Source: Pseudophaeobacter arcticus DSM 23566 (GTDB lineage: Bacteria; Pseudomonadota; Alphaproteobacteria; Rhodobacterales; Rhodobacteraceae). From it: a stretch of DNA of 64,000 nucleotides. Positions 36,349-45,950 of the stretch are shown here, one piece after another. Position numbers and translations under genes: made by a program. Position 1 is the first letter of the stretch, and the number at the start of each line of letters is the position of its first letter. Under the pieces are notes generated by a model that did no database searches, was not told where the DNA came from, and saw nothing but the letters and a program-made list of their open reading frames with translations. The DNA lies in assembly GCF_000473205.1 (NCBI RefSeq), contig NZ_AXBF01000004.1, positions 124,001 through 188,000 on the forward strand, read 5' to 3'.

Positions 36349-37805
36349 TGGCGGGTGAACAAAGGACGCAGGCGTCTGTTGGTTCTCAAAACCTTGCAAT
36401 GGTTTTTGCCACCTTTCGCCGTCCGCATACGGTTCAAAGGCTGGTTAATTCGGTTCGAAAATACTTCCCTGATATGCCGATCTATGTTGCGGACCAGTCT
36501 GAACCTACGGACGAAATGCGGGACTATTATGCGCGGCATAACTGTAAAGTGGTCTGGATGGAGCTTGACGTAGGCGTCTGCGCGTCGCGCAACGCTGCCG
36601 TTGATCTGGTGACGGAGCCCTATTTCCTCCTGTGTGACGATGACTTCTTTTTTGGCCCCGAAACCAATTTTGATGCTGCGCTGACGCTTTTGGAAGACCA
36701 GACCGATATCGGTGTGGTGGGGGGGCGTCTTTTTGATGTCCACGAGTACGAGGGGGGCAGCAGCGCCGAAAACAGGTTCTGGGAGCTGTTCTTCAGCTAC
36801 GACAAAGACAAGGGAAAATTGGTCACCATTCCTGTTCACTACTTTGCGCCAGACCCAAAATACGCTCAGGGCATTGAGTATTTTGAATGTGACGCTGTGA
36901 TGAATTTTGCAGTTTTTCGCAGGGCAATGATCGACGATCAAATTCGCTGGGATCCGCAGTTTAAATCCAACGGCGAGCATGAGGATTTTTATCTGAACCT
37001 GAAGGTAAATGGTCAGTACCGGGTTGTCTACTCGCCTGGCATTGTTGCCTATCACCACCATCCTTTGCAGCCGAACTATCAAAAGCTGCGCTTCCGCAGT
37101 CACGGGTGGCAGAAATTTCTCGATAAGTGGCATTTGCGGCAGTTCCTGGAGCTGGAGCAGGGGCTGCGCATCACCAATATGGTGCAGGACCTGATCCCTT
37201 ATGCGATAGGTTACCAGGGCTTTTATGAAGGCACGCCTTTAGAGACGCGCAAACAAAATACCGCAGCCGGGTGCCTGCGTCTTTCCAATGTGACGGGCCG
37301 TATATTGCCCACAAAATCCAAAATCAATAATCCAATCAGGACCAGTGTAGCGGGCCGTCTTCAGATTGGCCTTGATGGCAAGGGCGGCTGTTCGGGCGGC
37401 AGCTGGCAAAAACCGATCACAAGGGCTGTGGAGGGGCAACCAGAGGTCATTTTTGATGCCCAGGCATTGGATTTTGAGCTAAAATGCCCTGACAGCTTTG
37501 AAAACGGCGTCGACACCGTGTGTTATCTTTGGCCCCGGCTTGAAGCAGAAGGTATTCACGAAATCACAGGCGTCGAGCTTTACTATTCAGTAGCAATCGG
37601 CGCTGACTATGTGGTTTGGCTGAAACCAGCCCTGCCCTACGGGCAAAAGATCTTTACAAACCAATGGAATGCCTTGGTGATCAACCTGCCGCCGGTAAAT
37701 CGGGATCTCTATGTTGAGGTTGTCGTGGTGAAGGATGGAAACCATCTGTTCAGCACAACCAGCCCAGAGATTTCTTGCGTCAAGGCCACCCAGAGACTGC
37801 ACTAA
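36348..37805 (+). CDS. Glycosyltransferase (GT-A fold) with C-terminal beta-rich extension
   Basis: 485 residues. Residues ~15-240 form a GT-A domain: VFATFRRPHTVQRLVNSVR, IYVADQSEP, CASRNAAVDLV and the LLCDDDFFFGPETNF DxD motif, then GEHEDFYLNLK and AYHHHP. This resembles the beta-1,4-N-acetylgalactosaminyltransferase-like (GT12-type) group more than ordinary GT2. Residues ~290-485 are an extra beta-rich domain of unknown role (SVAGRLQIGLDGKGGCSGGS), possibly substrate-binding. Base composition is AT-richer than the rest of the window. Confidence 0.8.
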   Translation: MAGEQRTQASVGSQNLAMVFATFRRPHTVQRLVNSVRKYFPDMPIYVADQSEPTDEMRDYYARHNCKVVWMELDVGVCASRNAAVDLVTEPYFLLCDDDFFFGPETNFDAALTLLEDQTDIGVVGGRLFDVHEYEGGSSAENRFWELFFSYDKDKGKLVTIPVHYFAPDPKYAQGIEYFECDAVMNFAVFRRAMIDDQIRWDPQFKSNGEHEDFYLNLKVNGQYRVVYSPGIVAYHHHPLQPNYQKLRFRSHGWQKFLDKWHLRQFLELEQGLRITNMVQDLIPYAIGYQGFYEGTPLETRKQNTAAGCLRLSNVTGRILPTKSKINNPIRTSVAGRLQIGLDGKGGCSGGSWQKPITRAVEGQPEVIFDAQALDFELKCPDSFENGVDTVCYLWPRLEAEGIHEITGVELYYSVAIGADYVVWLKPALPYGQKIFTNQWNALVINLPPVNRDLYVEVVVVKDGNHLFSTTSPEISCVKATQRLH

Positions 37806-37819
37806 ATCCTGTTGATATC

Positions 37820-37852
37820 TTCGTACCCTCTTATATTTCGAGGGGGTACGAA
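37820..37852. terminator. Hairpin between convergent genes of the island
   Basis: TTCGTACCC (37820-37828) and GGGTACGAA (37844-37852) form an exact 9-bp stem, with a further CTC/GAG pairing inside the loop. It lies in the 109-bp gap between a plus-strand stop (37805) and a minus-strand stop (37915). There is no T-run on either side, so termination is inferred from position. Confidence 0.5.
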
Positions 37853-37914
37853 ACCCTGTTGGGCAAGGTGAAGATCAGTGGCGCCCCTGTCTGAACTCTG
37901 AGAGCCCGCGACGG

Positions 37915-38730
37915 CTACATCATCTCGTGGGTGTCGCCGATAACCGTCTCTTTGGTGGCGTCATTCAGAGTGCACCCCCAGGCGGTAAAACTGCGTTCCA
38001 AAAGCTCTACCGCGTTGGCGCGTGTGCCGGGCCAGTCGAGATGGTGGATGTCGGTTTGCCCATTCGCAAAGGTGCGAAACCCATGGGCTGCGCAGAGAGC
38101 TGCTGCATCGACAAAGTGCCAGCCGTTGTTTGCGGCCTGCCGGGACACAATATCGGCAAATTCTTTGCGCCCGAACCCTTGCGCGCCGCGATAGATATGG
38201 GATTGCACGATGACCGGACGATCCCCTACGGCTTTTGCACAGCGCTCAAAATGGGCGGCGATATCTTGCTCTGTGTCCTGAAACCGTTTGACGTCAACCT
38301 CGGGTTCATAGGTTGCATAATAGCCGTCTTTCCAAACATCCGCGAAGGGCACATCGCGCTGATAATTTGGGTTGCCCTGTACATGCAGCTCGCCGAGCTG
38401 GAATTCCACTGAGCTAGAGAATTCCAACAAAAGGACATCAGCTGAAGCAAATTCTGCGCGCTTTTGCCTCCATAGCGCCTGATCAGGGGTCAGGGCACGG
38501 TTGTCAAATGGGTGGAGCGGCGTGCCGTCGCGGCGGGTAAGATAATGGCAGATCTCCGGTACGTCGCGGATCCCTGACAGAATTTCCAGCATGGTTGCGA
38601 TCTGGCCTGCAGATTGAAAATACCCGATGCGCGGAAAAATAACCTCAGTTGCATCATGCCGGGTGATGTACTCTGCTGCCCAATGGAGCCTTGATGTGCC
38701 CAGTGGAAAGAGAGTTGGAGTGGTTTTCAT
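37915..38730 (-). CDS. Hypothetical protein, possible SGNH/GSCFA-like enzyme
   Basis: 271 residues, not confidently recognised. The start FPLGTSRLHWAAEYI followed by IGYFQSAGQIATMLEIL, the central VLLLEFSSSVEFQLGELHVQ and the late VDAAALCAAHGF..DIHHLDWPG order recalls GSCFA/SGNH-like hydrolases found in polysaccharide loci, with a late Asp-x-x-His, but this is weak. No signal peptide. It overlaps the upstream sulfotransferase by 4 nt, so the two act together, probably in modifying a surface glycan. Confidence 0.65.
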   Translation of the reverse strand: MKTTPTLFPLGTSRLHWAAEYITRHDATEVIFPRIGYFQSAGQIATMLEILSGIRDVPEICHYLTRRDGTPLHPFDNRALTPDQALWRQKRAEFASADVLLLEFSSSVEFQLGELHVQGNPNYQRDVPFADVWKDGYYATYEPEVDVKRFQDTEQDIAAHFERCAKAVGDRPVIVQSHIYRGAQGFGRKEFADIVSRQAANNGWHFVDAAALCAAHGFRTFANGQTDIHHLDWPGTRANAVELLERSFTAWGCTLNDATKETVIGDTHEMM

Positions 38731-39506
38731 TGATATGCTGCCTGGGTCCAGTCAGAAATATCCAGCCCGGTAAGGCTCGCAAAATCGTCGAACGAGTGCT
38801 TGTGACGCTCTCGCAGCAGCTCAAGAATTTTAGGAGGACATTCTTTACTAGGGCCGGTGAAAACTTTGTTTTCCGGGATGTTGCCTAGATGGCTTTGATC
38901 TAGCCCAATATGGTCAAGCAACGATCCAACCACGGCTTTGGGGTCGGCTTCTAGCCCTGCAAGTGTATGGAACAAAAAGGAGGACCGGGGAAAGACGCTT
39001 AGCCACCGCTTGAGGGGCGCCAGATAGTCCCCCATGTCGATAACATGACGCATATTGGCAATCTGCCACAGCGCATCATCGTCTTCCAGTTCGTTCCGCC
39101 GCCCTGCAATCATGCGGATGGCAGACCAGTCCCGTTCGATTGGATTGCGGAAAATCGCAAAGAGTTTCACATCTGGGCAGCGATCGTGCAGTTCCTGGAT
39201 CCGCTCAAGAGGAGCGGTCATATATGCCGGAGAAATCTCGCCCGCCACTTCGCCCTCGGGGGTGCCCGAAAAAATATCGAAATACTGGTCCCAGCTCAGG
39301 TTTTTGTTGGGACCGTCAAGAAACTGAATTTCCTTTGGCAGGGTGTTTAAAACCACGCCATCAGATTCAGCGTTGGAAAGGAAATCACGGCATCCCGGCA
39401 TGGCTGGAAAGGACACTCCGGGGCAATAGCGCAGCGCCTCAAAGGCGTAGGTGGTGCCGCTCTTTTGAGCGCCTATTCCAATGAAGTCAGGACCTGTCTG
39501 GGACAT
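38727..39506 (-). CDS. Sulfotransferase (PAPS-dependent)
   Basis: 259 residues from the ATG at 39506. The 5'-phosphosulfate loop is IGAQKSGTTYAFEAL (residues ~11-25) and the 3'-phosphate site is LFAIFRNPIERDWSAIRM near residue 117, both standard for the PAPS sulfotransferase family. It should sulfate a sugar or lipid hydroxyl using PAPS. It is translationally coupled to the hypothetical gene downstream. Confidence 0.88.
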   Translation of the reverse strand: MSQTGPDFIGIGAQKSGTTYAFEALRYCPGVSFPAMPGCRDFLSNAESDGVVLNTLPKEIQFLDGPNKNLSWDQYFDIFSGTPEGEVAGEISPAYMTAPLERIQELHDRCPDVKLFAIFRNPIERDWSAIRMIAGRRNELEDDDALWQIANMRHVIDMGDYLAPLKRWLSVFPRSSFLFHTLAGLEADPKAVVGSLLDHIGLDQSHLGNIPENKVFTGPSKECPPKILELLRERHKHSFDDFASLTGLDISDWTQAAYQ

Positions 39507-39559
39507 GCGAAACCTTTGTGATTTATGTGCGGTCAAAAGGTAGGAAACGGGCCTGGATG

Positions 39560-39664
39560 TCAAGGCAATTCTTGGCCGTTTGAGTGCAGGAATTTGGCGA
39601 ATTCCTTGCCCTCAGGGTAAAGGAATTCTTCCTGAATTGCCGTCTCAAGATCGCTGAAAATCAC
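39560..39664 (-). pseudogene. Possible C-terminal gene remnant
   Basis: A short minus-strand frame reads VIFSDLETAIQEEFLYPEG followed by KEFAKFLHSNGQELP and TGA at 39560, a protein-like sequence with no start site of its own except a GTG at 39664. It lies just upstream of the sulfotransferase gene. It may be the tail of a lost gene or a small unrecognised protein. The rest of 39507-39874 shows nothing. Confidence 0.25.
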
Positions 39665-39874
39665 ATCCGATTGTGAAGAAATAAAATAGCTAATTCAATA
39701 TGGTGCAACTTGGTTTTGGGGCTGGCCCTAGCTCCGCTGCGCAGAACCCGTCAGGCCGTGGAGGCCCTGTCTGTCTGTGGAACTAAAACCCCTCACCCAA
39801 AGCCTGTGCTTCTTGTCTGTTCTGGGCGCCAATAATGACTGTTGGCGCTGGTTTTTCGGATGTCGGGGGCTTGG

Positions 39875-41593
39875 CTATTTGTACCCAAGCTGGGCATTGA
39901 GCACGCGCACCCCCTGGTGCGAAGCGGCGGCCATTTCTGCCGCCTGGGTGTGATCGCTGTCATGCGCCTGTCGCGCCGCAAATGTTTCTGCAACACGCTC
40001 AAGCCAGCCCTGATCAGGATCCGCGCCGAGAAAACGCAAAATGCGGCGTCCTTCCGCGCGGGGGGCGGCACAGAGTTCTTCGTAGCGCAGCAGGGTAAAC
40101 TGGGTTGGATCAAGCCGCTTGGCCACGCCGAGCGCCTCAGCGACGCGGGCACTCCAGATGTCGAGATAGGGGGCCAGGGTCTCTGGGGCCTCGCTGGTGG
40201 CCGTAGGCAGCCCCGGTGACGTTGCCAGCAGTTCAGCCCAGGAGGTTTCTCCAAGCGCGGCCAAGGTACGATAGCCATGATGGTTCCGCATCGACAGTGC
40301 GGTGGGGGCAGCCTCGCGTACCATCAAAATGATCCTCAGATCGGGCCAGAGGGTCAGCAATTCCTCAAGATGGTGCGCGTAATCAGGGGTCTTATCGATC
40401 AGGATGGAAGCCTGCGCGGAGGCCCGGTAATAGGCGGCCATATATCGGGCAAAGCGCGCTACGGTTAGCTCAGGTTCGGTGCTCACGATCCGGTCGAGAA
40501 ACGCGCGCAGATGGGTTGGAGACTTGCCGGCACGGCGCGCATTGGCTTCGGCGATCACCTGGGTGGGAGTAAAGCGCACCTCAAGGAAACTGTCGATGAG
40601 CGCGCGCGCAGGCACAGATGCAGTGCCAAAGCGGGCCTGAAGCAGCGGCAAATCCTGGCTTTCGTTGAGACAGAACAGCCCTGGGTGGTCGCTCAACGCG
40701 TCGGCAAGTGCGGTCGAGCCGGTCCGGCCTGGTCCGACAATTACCGCGCGCAGGCAGGCACTATCGAGATCCATCAGCTCTGGCCGCGGAACGGAGTCAA
40801 ACTCCCCACCATAGCCAAGTTGGGCAGGGGTTCCGAGGCTGGAAATATCGGATTGCAGCTTGATTACCCGCTGCGCCGAGGTGCGAAAACCCTCCGGCCG
40901 GGACCGGTAGGCCAGCCAGACATAGCCCTCTGGATGGATACGGGTGAGTGGTTCACCGGGCGGGCACCGGAGATGATTGCCAATCTTGCCCGGGGTCTGC
41001 GCATCTTTGGGGCGGGCTTTGAAAAAGAGCAGGTTCTGCCGGTACCACCAATCCACCTGGGAATCAGTCCAGAGCGCGGGGCGAATGAAATCGTAGGTGT
41101 CATAGCCTTGGGATTCGAAGAGACTGGCCCAGTATTCCGGCCACATTTCGTTGACATGCCCGTCCCCACCCTGGAAGGGGAGCGCGGCACTGAACAACAC
41201 GTTGTCTGAGATCGCGCACAGATCCTCGACAAAGCTGGCGGCGCGCGTGGGTGGGAGGTGTTCGGCAACCTCTACACAAATTGCGAGATCCGCTCTTTCA
41301 AAAGTTGAAAACCGCTGTGTCAGATTGCGCGCAACAAAACAGTCTTGCGGAATGGCCAGTGTTGCAGGATCCACATATTCCCCATCAATCAGGGTAACCG
41401 TTTTTGCGCCGAGTTCCCGGGCTGCAAGGCTCCAGTTTCCTGTGCCACCCCCGACATCCGTCACCGACTCAAATGGGATGCCCGCCTCTAACAGTATCGG
41501 CAAGACAGTCCTGGCAGCCAGTTGAGAACGCTCCTGAATACGCGCATGAAAGCTGGCGTCGTATACGGTAGAGTTTGTGGTATTTTTATTCAC
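39875..41593 (-). CDS. Methyltransferase-sulfotransferase fusion protein
   Basis: 572 residues with two domains. Residues ~40-190 are a class I SAM methyltransferase: motif I VTDVGGGTGNWSLA, acidic residue in TLIDGEYVD, and ICVEVAEHLPP. Residues ~283-570 are a sulfotransferase: PAPS loop AVIVGPGRTGSTALADAL, then LIDKTPDYAHHLEEL and LRIILMVREAAPTALSM as the 3'-phosphate site. The segment between (~200-280) looks like a linker. Such a fusion implies that methylation and sulfation occur on the same acceptor. It is monocistronic within the island. Confidence 0.85.
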   Translation of the reverse strand: MNKNTTNSTVYDASFHARIQERSQLAARTVLPILLEAGIPFESVTDVGGGTGNWSLAARELGAKTVTLIDGEYVDPATLAIPQDCFVARNLTQRFSTFERADLAICVEVAEHLPPTRAASFVEDLCAISDNVLFSAALPFQGGDGHVNEMWPEYWASLFESQGYDTYDFIRPALWTDSQVDWWYRQNLLFFKARPKDAQTPGKIGNHLRCPPGEPLTRIHPEGYVWLAYRSRPEGFRTSAQRVIKLQSDISSLGTPAQLGYGGEFDSVPRPELMDLDSACLRAVIVGPGRTGSTALADALSDHPGLFCLNESQDLPLLQARFGTASVPARALIDSFLEVRFTPTQVIAEANARRAGKSPTHLRAFLDRIVSTEPELTVARFARYMAAYYRASAQASILIDKTPDYAHHLEELLTLWPDLRIILMVREAAPTALSMRNHHGYRTLAALGETSWAELLATSPGLPTATSEAPETLAPYLDIWSARVAEALGVAKRLDPTQFTLLRYEELCAAPRAEGRRILRFLGADPDQGWLERVAETFAARQAHDSDHTQAAEMAAASHQGVRVLNAQLGYK

Positions 41594-42020
41594 ATGGAAC
41601 CTCGCAGCAGGTATGCAGACGGCAACTGGCGATCTCCAATAACGTCCTGCTATCTATCCAGAAGGCTTTCCTCATTGTCCAGAGCCGCGAGGGTCTTCAG
41701 CTTTTGAGCAGCGCAATTTTATCACACGTTACGGTTGATGCCCTCTGTCTCTCGTTTGTCTCACCGAAGTAAAGATTTGGCGCCCCTCCGGTCGAGGGCG
41801 AGGTGGCTTGTCCAGCCCGTTCTACCAGCTTGTTCCAAATATCGGGGTCACGATCTGACGGCTTTTGCGCCGTCTGTGTCAATCGGGCGGCTGGATTTCA
41901 GATCTGGGGTCATTGAAGATTTCTGAAACACTTAGCACCAGTGGAAGAGCGCCGACCACTTGCGAGTCCTTTAAGAAGCTGTAAAAAACTTGGGAACGAA
42001 AATTTTCTAGGTGCCTTTCA
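41594..42020. other. Intergenic region without recognisable genes
   Basis: A 427-bp divergent gap between the fusion protein gene and the plus-strand gene at 42021. No frame with a recognisable product was seen. It should contain both promoters. Confidence 0.5.
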
Positions 42021-42689
42021 ATGAGAATTCTATTTGCAGCAGGGAGCAGGTCGGGAAGTGAGTTTTCGATCCAGCTCATAACTGCACTTCTCGGCGGCAA
42101 GGAGCCTGAACCCTTGGCGCGTGTCCATTCTGCGCGGGAATCTCATCAAGGAGATTGGTCACCAGCCTATTCATTCTTCAAACAACAAGAAAAGATTGAA
42201 GATTTTGTGACGGTTCACCAACTGGAGGCCCTGAAATTTGAGGATCCAGGGGTTGATGACGATGCCTATACTTTGCTTGACGGCTTTCCGGATGCGATTG
42301 TGATTGCAACCTACCGCCCGCTTGAAAAAGTCATCAATTCCCATGGGAATATCAAGCCATGGGGCATGGCTCCTGACACAGTTGAACGCAACTGGACCAA
42401 TAACTTGCGCTTTTTTGAGCATGCCAAAAGCAAAAATAGACTGATCATGATCCCGTTGGAAAACAAAGACGCCTTTGACGTCGCCGCCGCCTTTGAAACG
42501 CTGGGATGCAAGCCAAGCCCAAGCTGGGATACGTTTTGGCAGGCTTGGCCCATTGTGAACGATCTGGTCAGCCAAAAGAAGATCAGCAATGACGCCTCAG
42601 AGGTTTCCTTTTTCATGAGCCGCGAGGAGGTTCTGGCAAAATACCCGGAGACCGAGGACAATGAGCGGCGCTATGAGGCGCTGCTTTAG
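42021..42689 (+). CDS. Sulfotransferase-like hypothetical protein
   Basis: 222 residues. The start ILFAAGSRSGSEFSIQLITAL has the spacing of a P-loop-like PAPS-binding segment, and IVIATYRPLEKVINS could be the counterpart of the 3'-phosphate site (normally R-x-P-x-x-x-x-x-S). The rest is not recognised. At 222 residues it is short for a sulfotransferase. It sits in the same island as two clear sulfotransferase domains, which supports but does not prove the assignment. Confidence 0.65.
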   Translation: MRILFAAGSRSGSEFSIQLITALLGGKEPEPLARVHSARESHQGDWSPAYSFFKQQEKIEDFVTVHQLEALKFEDPGVDDDAYTLLDGFPDAIVIATYRPLEKVINSHGNIKPWGMAPDTVERNWTNNLRFFEHAKSKNRLIMIPLENKDAFDVAAAFETLGCKPSPSWDTFWQAWPIVNDLVSQKKISNDASEVSFFMSREEVLAKYPETEDNERRYEALL

Positions 42690-42882
42690 GCAGGGGTTTC
42701 ACGCTGGGCGGTGCTTCTTCCTTGATGCCCGTTATCGAGGCCATAACAATGTGGCCGCCGCTCGCGGAGAACGTTTGAGCAAGGCTGCATAAAAAACTTG
42801 GTTTGAGCGCCCCGTGCTTGTATCTGGGCGAGGCAGTGAACCGGGCGGCCCCTGGGCGGCCATGGCCTCAAAGGATTTTTCC

Positions 42883-43932
42883 ATGACCCTCCCCCCTGCC
42901 CCACCCGATTCTGCTATTGGATTTTTTGAACGCTACCTGACCGTCTGGATTGCGCTTGCCATGGGCGCAGGCATCGCACTGGGCGCTTTTGCGCCGGGTC
43001 TGGTCAATGCCATTGCTGCAGCCGAGGTCTATTCGATCAACCTGGTTGTGGCGGTGCTGATCTGGGCCATGGTTTATCCGATGATGGTTGGCGTTGATTT
43101 TGGCGCGGTCTCTGGCGTTGCCCGCCAACCCAAGGGTTTGGTGGTGACGCTTGTGGTCAACTGGCTGATCAAACCCTTTACCATGGCCTTTCTGGCGGTG
43201 TTGTTTTTTGACACCCTGTTCGCGCCCTGGATCACGCCAGAAGATGCCGCGCAATATACCGCCGGGTTGATCCTGTTGGGGGCGGCGCCCTGTACCGCCA
43301 TGGTTTTTGTCTGGTCGCAGCTCACCCGCGGGGATGCCACCTATACGCTGGTGCAGGTCTCGGTGAATGATCTGATCATGGTGGTGGCCTTTGCCCCGAT
43401 CGTGGCCTTTCTGCTGGGCGTCACCGATATCTCGGTGCCCTGGTCTACCCTGGTTCTGGCCACCCTGCTGTATGTGGTGCTGCCTTTGATTGCAGGCCTC
43501 CTCACCCGGCGCATTCTGGGATCACAGGAGCGGATTGATGCCTTTATGGCCCGCGTCAAACCTTTGTCCGTCATCGGCTTGATCGCCACCGTGGTGATCC
43601 TGTTTGGGCTTCAGGGTGAGGTCATTCTGGCCAAGCCCATGGTGATTGCGCTGATTGCGGTGCCGATCCTGATTCAAAGCTACGGCATGTTTGCGATCGC
43701 CTATGGGGCAGCCCATGCGCTGAAGGTTCCGCACCGTATCGCAGCCCCCTGCGCGATGATTGCCACCTCAAACTTTTTTGAGTTGGCCGTGGCGGTTGCG
43801 ATCAGCCTGTTTGGCCTGAACTCCGGCGCAGCCCTGGCCACCGTTGTCGGGGTACTGGTCGAAGTGCCGGTCATGCTGTCACTGGTGGCCTTTGCCAATC
43901 GCACCCGCAGCAGGTTCCCGGGCCATAGCTAA
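42883..43932 (+). CDS. acr3: Arsenite efflux transporter, Acr3 family
   Basis: 349 residues from the ATG at 42883, which has AAAGGA at the right distance; ATG 42862 and an upstream frame are also open. About ten membrane helices. [21 protein letters not shown] holds the conserved Acr3 cysteine in helix 4 and [20 protein letters not shown] and [20 protein letters not shown] are diagnostic. Acr3 extrudes arsenite using the proton motive force. It is the first gene of the arsenic island, and a separate promoter may drive the genes behind it. Confidence 0.92.
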   Translation: MTLPPAPPDSAIGFFERYLTVWIALAMGAGIALGAFAPGLVNAIAAAEVYSINLVVAVLIWAMVYPMMVGVDFGAVSGVARQPKGLVVTLVVNWLIKPFTMAFLAVLFFDTLFAPWITPEDAAQYTAGLILLGAAPCTAMVFVWSQLTRGDATYTLVQVSVNDLIMVVAFAPIVAFLLGVTDISVPWSTLVLATLLYVVLPLIAGLLTRRILGSQERIDAFMARVKPLSVIGLIATVVILFGLQGEVILAKPMVIALIAVPILIQSYGMFAIAYGAAHALKVPHRIAAPCAMIATSNFFELAVAVAISLFGLNSGAALATVVGVLVEVPVMLSLVAFANRTRSRFPGHS

Positions 43933-43947
43933 CACCCGATAGGTGGC

Positions 43948-43976
43948 AGCCCTGATCGGTGATTTTGATCAGGGCT
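43948..43976 (+). terminator. Strong hairpin after acr3
   Basis: AGCCCTGATC (43948-43957) and GATCAGGGCT (43967-43976) form an exact 10-bp stem with a 9-nt loop, 15 bp after the acr3 stop. No T-run follows, so it may weaken rather than stop read-through. Confidence 0.55.
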
Positions 43977-44055
43977 AAACACGTCTGCCTCTTGCCAAAC
44001 TGCAGTGCACGCCCCGGCGCTGCGCTAAATTTTGGCACAAACCCCATTGCCACAG

Positions 44056-44073
44056 ATTATCTATTTCGATAAT
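44056..44073. promoter_or_regulatory. ArsR operator candidate
   Basis: ATTATC-TATTTC-GATAAT is a perfect inverted repeat ending 9 bp before the arsR-arsC start codon. Its position over the expected promoter suits autorepression by the ArsR domain. A looser GTTAT-N7-ATAAC dyad at 42731-42747 lies upstream of acr3. Confidence 0.65.
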
Positions 44074-44082
44074 ACGTGAAAT

Positions 44083-44940
44083 ATGGAAAAACAGATTCCC
44101 CTCCGCTTATCCGTCCTTGGGCACCCCCAGCGCCTTGCGGTGTTCCGCTTGCTGATGCGGCGCTATCCCGATCATGTCCCCGCCGGGGAGATCAGCGCGG
44201 TTTTGGACATTAAGGCCAGCACATTATCGTCATATCTTTCTGCTTTGATGCAGGCGGATCTGGTGACCAAAACCCGCGCCGGCACCTGGCTGCGGTATCA
44301 GGTCAATATGAATACGACACGTGAAACGCTCGACGCGCTTTATCTGGACTGCTGTAGGGGCCGCCCGGATTTGTGCACATCCTTTCAGCAGTCTGCTGCG
44401 TCAGAGGAAAGACAAATGACTGACCGGAAATACAACGTTCTCTTTATATGTACGGGCAATTCCGCCCGCTCCATTTTTGCTGAGGCGATCCTGAATTCAA
44501 AAGGTCAGGATCGATTCCAGGTCTTTTCAGCCGGCACCACGCCGCACTCCAGTCTCAACCCTATTGCGCTGGAGATGCTCAAATCCAAAGGCCATGATGT
44601 CAGCGGCTTACGGTCCAAGAACATCGAGGAGTTCATGGGCGAGGATGCGCCGCAGTTCGACTTTGTCTTTACCGTCTGTGACCAGGCCGCAAATGAGCAA
44701 TGCCCCACCTGGGATGGTCAACCGATCAGCGCCCATTGGGGTATGCCCGACCCGGTCAAGGCCACCGGTACCGATGCCGAAAAAAGCCTCGCGTTCCATC
44801 AGGCCTACGGGGTGTTGTTGCATCGTCTGCAGGGGTTTGCCGCTCTGCCATTTGACCAGTTGGACCGCATTTCCCTGCAAGGTGTCGTCGACGAGATCGC
44901 CCAAATATCTGACCTGACCTCTGACCTGACATCTGAATAG
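44083..44940 (+). CDS. ArsR-ArsC fusion: arsenic-sensing repressor joined to LMW-phosphatase-type arsenate reductase
   Basis: 285 residues. Residues ~1-95 are an ArsR-type winged helix ([19 protein letters not shown] and the recognition region [20 protein letters not shown]) ending in a cysteine-rich [11 protein letters not shown], a likely arsenite site in an unusual C-terminal position. Residues ~118-285 are a low-molecular-weight phosphatase fold: catalytic loop [15 protein letters not shown] with CxGNSxR, plus [12 protein letters not shown] providing further cysteines and the late DPVKATG. One chain could both sense arsenite and make it from arsenate. It is followed after 8 nt by the GAPDH gene. 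Confidence 0.9.
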   Translation: MEKQIPLRLSVLGHPQRLAVFRLLMRRYPDHVPAGEISAVLDIKASTLSSYLSALMQADLVTKTRAGTWLRYQVNMNTTRETLDALYLDCCRGRPDLCTSFQQSAASEERQMTDRKYNVLFICTGNSARSIFAEAILNSKGQDRFQVFSAGTTPHSSLNPIALEMLKSKGHDVSGLRSKNIEEFMGEDAPQFDFVFTVCDQAANEQCPTWDGQPISAHWGMPDPVKATGTDAEKSLAFHQAYGVLLHRLQGFAALPFDQLDRISLQGVVDEIAQISDLTSDLTSE

Positions 44941-44948
44941 GACACATC

Positions 44949-45950
44949 ATGACTGTTTATGCTCTGAACGGCCTCGGCCGAATGGGAAAGCTTGCGCTGA
45001 AACCGCTGCTCGACAGTGGTGTTGAAATTGCCTGGATCAACGATGCCGTTGGCAGCCCAGAGATGCACGCGCATCTGTTGGAATTTGACTCGGTGCATGG
45101 TCGCTGGGACGCCGCGTTTCACCATGACGCGGCCTCCATCACCATCAATGGCACCCGGCTGCCAACCCATTGTGAACGCCGACTTGAGGATCTGCCCCTG
45201 CAGGGAGTTGACGTGGTGATTGACTGCACCGGGGTGTTCAAGACCGAGGCCAAGCTGGCGCCCTATTTTGATGCGGGTGTCAAAAAGGTCGTGGTCTCTG
45301 CCCCCGTCAAGGATGGCGACGCCGCCAATATCGTCATTGGTGTGAATGATGATATCTACCAGCCAGATCGCCACCGGATCATCACCGCCGCCAGTTGCAC
45401 CACCAATTGCCTGGCTCCGGTGGTCAAGGTGATCCACGAATCCCTTGGCATCAAACACGGCTCGATCACCACCATCCATGACGTGACCAACACCCAGACT
45501 ATTGTGGACCGACCCGCCAAAGATTTGCGCCGGGCACGTTCGGCGCTGACCAATCTGATCCCGACCACCACCGGCAGCGCCACGGCGATTACGCTGATCT
45601 ACCCCGAGCTCAAGGGCAAGCTGAACGGCCATGCGGTGCGGGTGCCACTGCTGAATGCCTCGATCACCGATTGTGTGTTTGAGGTGGAGCGCGAAACCAC
45701 CGCAGAAGAGGTCAACGCCCTGTTCAAGGCAGCCTCCGAAGAAGGTTCGCTCAAAGGTATCCTCGGCTATGAGACCCGCCCGCTGGTGTCTGCGGATTAC
45801 ACCAATGACCAGCGCTCCAGCATCATCGACGCGCCCTCGACCATGGTGATCAATGGCACCCAGGTCAAAATCTATGCTTGGTATGACAATGAAATGGGCT
45901 ATGCTTTCCGTCTGGTGGATGTGGCCCGCATGGTTGGGGATCAGCTGTGA
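44949..45950 (+). CDS. Glyceraldehyde-3-phosphate dehydrogenase of the arsenate-resistance (ArsJ) pair
   Basis: 333 residues, full-length GAPDH. The N-terminal Rossmann motif is [15 protein letters not shown], the catalytic cysteine lies in [15 protein letters not shown] near residue 148, and [14 protein letters not shown] closes the protein. Its overlap with arsJ (GTGA) marks it as the dedicated enzyme that forms 1-arseno-3-phosphoglycerate from glyceraldehyde-3-phosphate and arsenate, the unstable product ArsJ exports. Glycolytic use cannot be excluded from sequence alone, but the context is decisive. Confidence 0.93.
   Translation: MTVYALNGLGRMGKLALKPLLDSGVEIAWINDAVGSPEMHAHLLEFDSVHGRWDAAFHHDAASITINGTRLPTHCERRLEDLPLQGVDVVIDCTGVFKTEAKLAPYFDAGVKKVVVSAPVKDGDAANIVIGVNDDIYQPDRHRIITAASCTTNCLAPVVKVIHESLGIKHGSITTIHDVTNTQTIVDRPAKDLRRARSALTNLIPTTTGSATAITLIYPELKGKLNGHAVRVPLLNASITDCVFEVERETTAEEVNALFKAASEEGSLKGILGYETRPLVSADYTNDQRSSIIDAPSTMVINGTQVKIYAWYDNEMGYAFRLVDVARMVGDQL

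Noticed and set aside
44083..44940. Fusion of arsR and arsC as a sequencing error
   Set aside because: The linker reads sensibly through both domains with no frame conflict, and no stop plus restart signal is seen between them; an ATG in the linker (44416) has no independent ribosome site of note.
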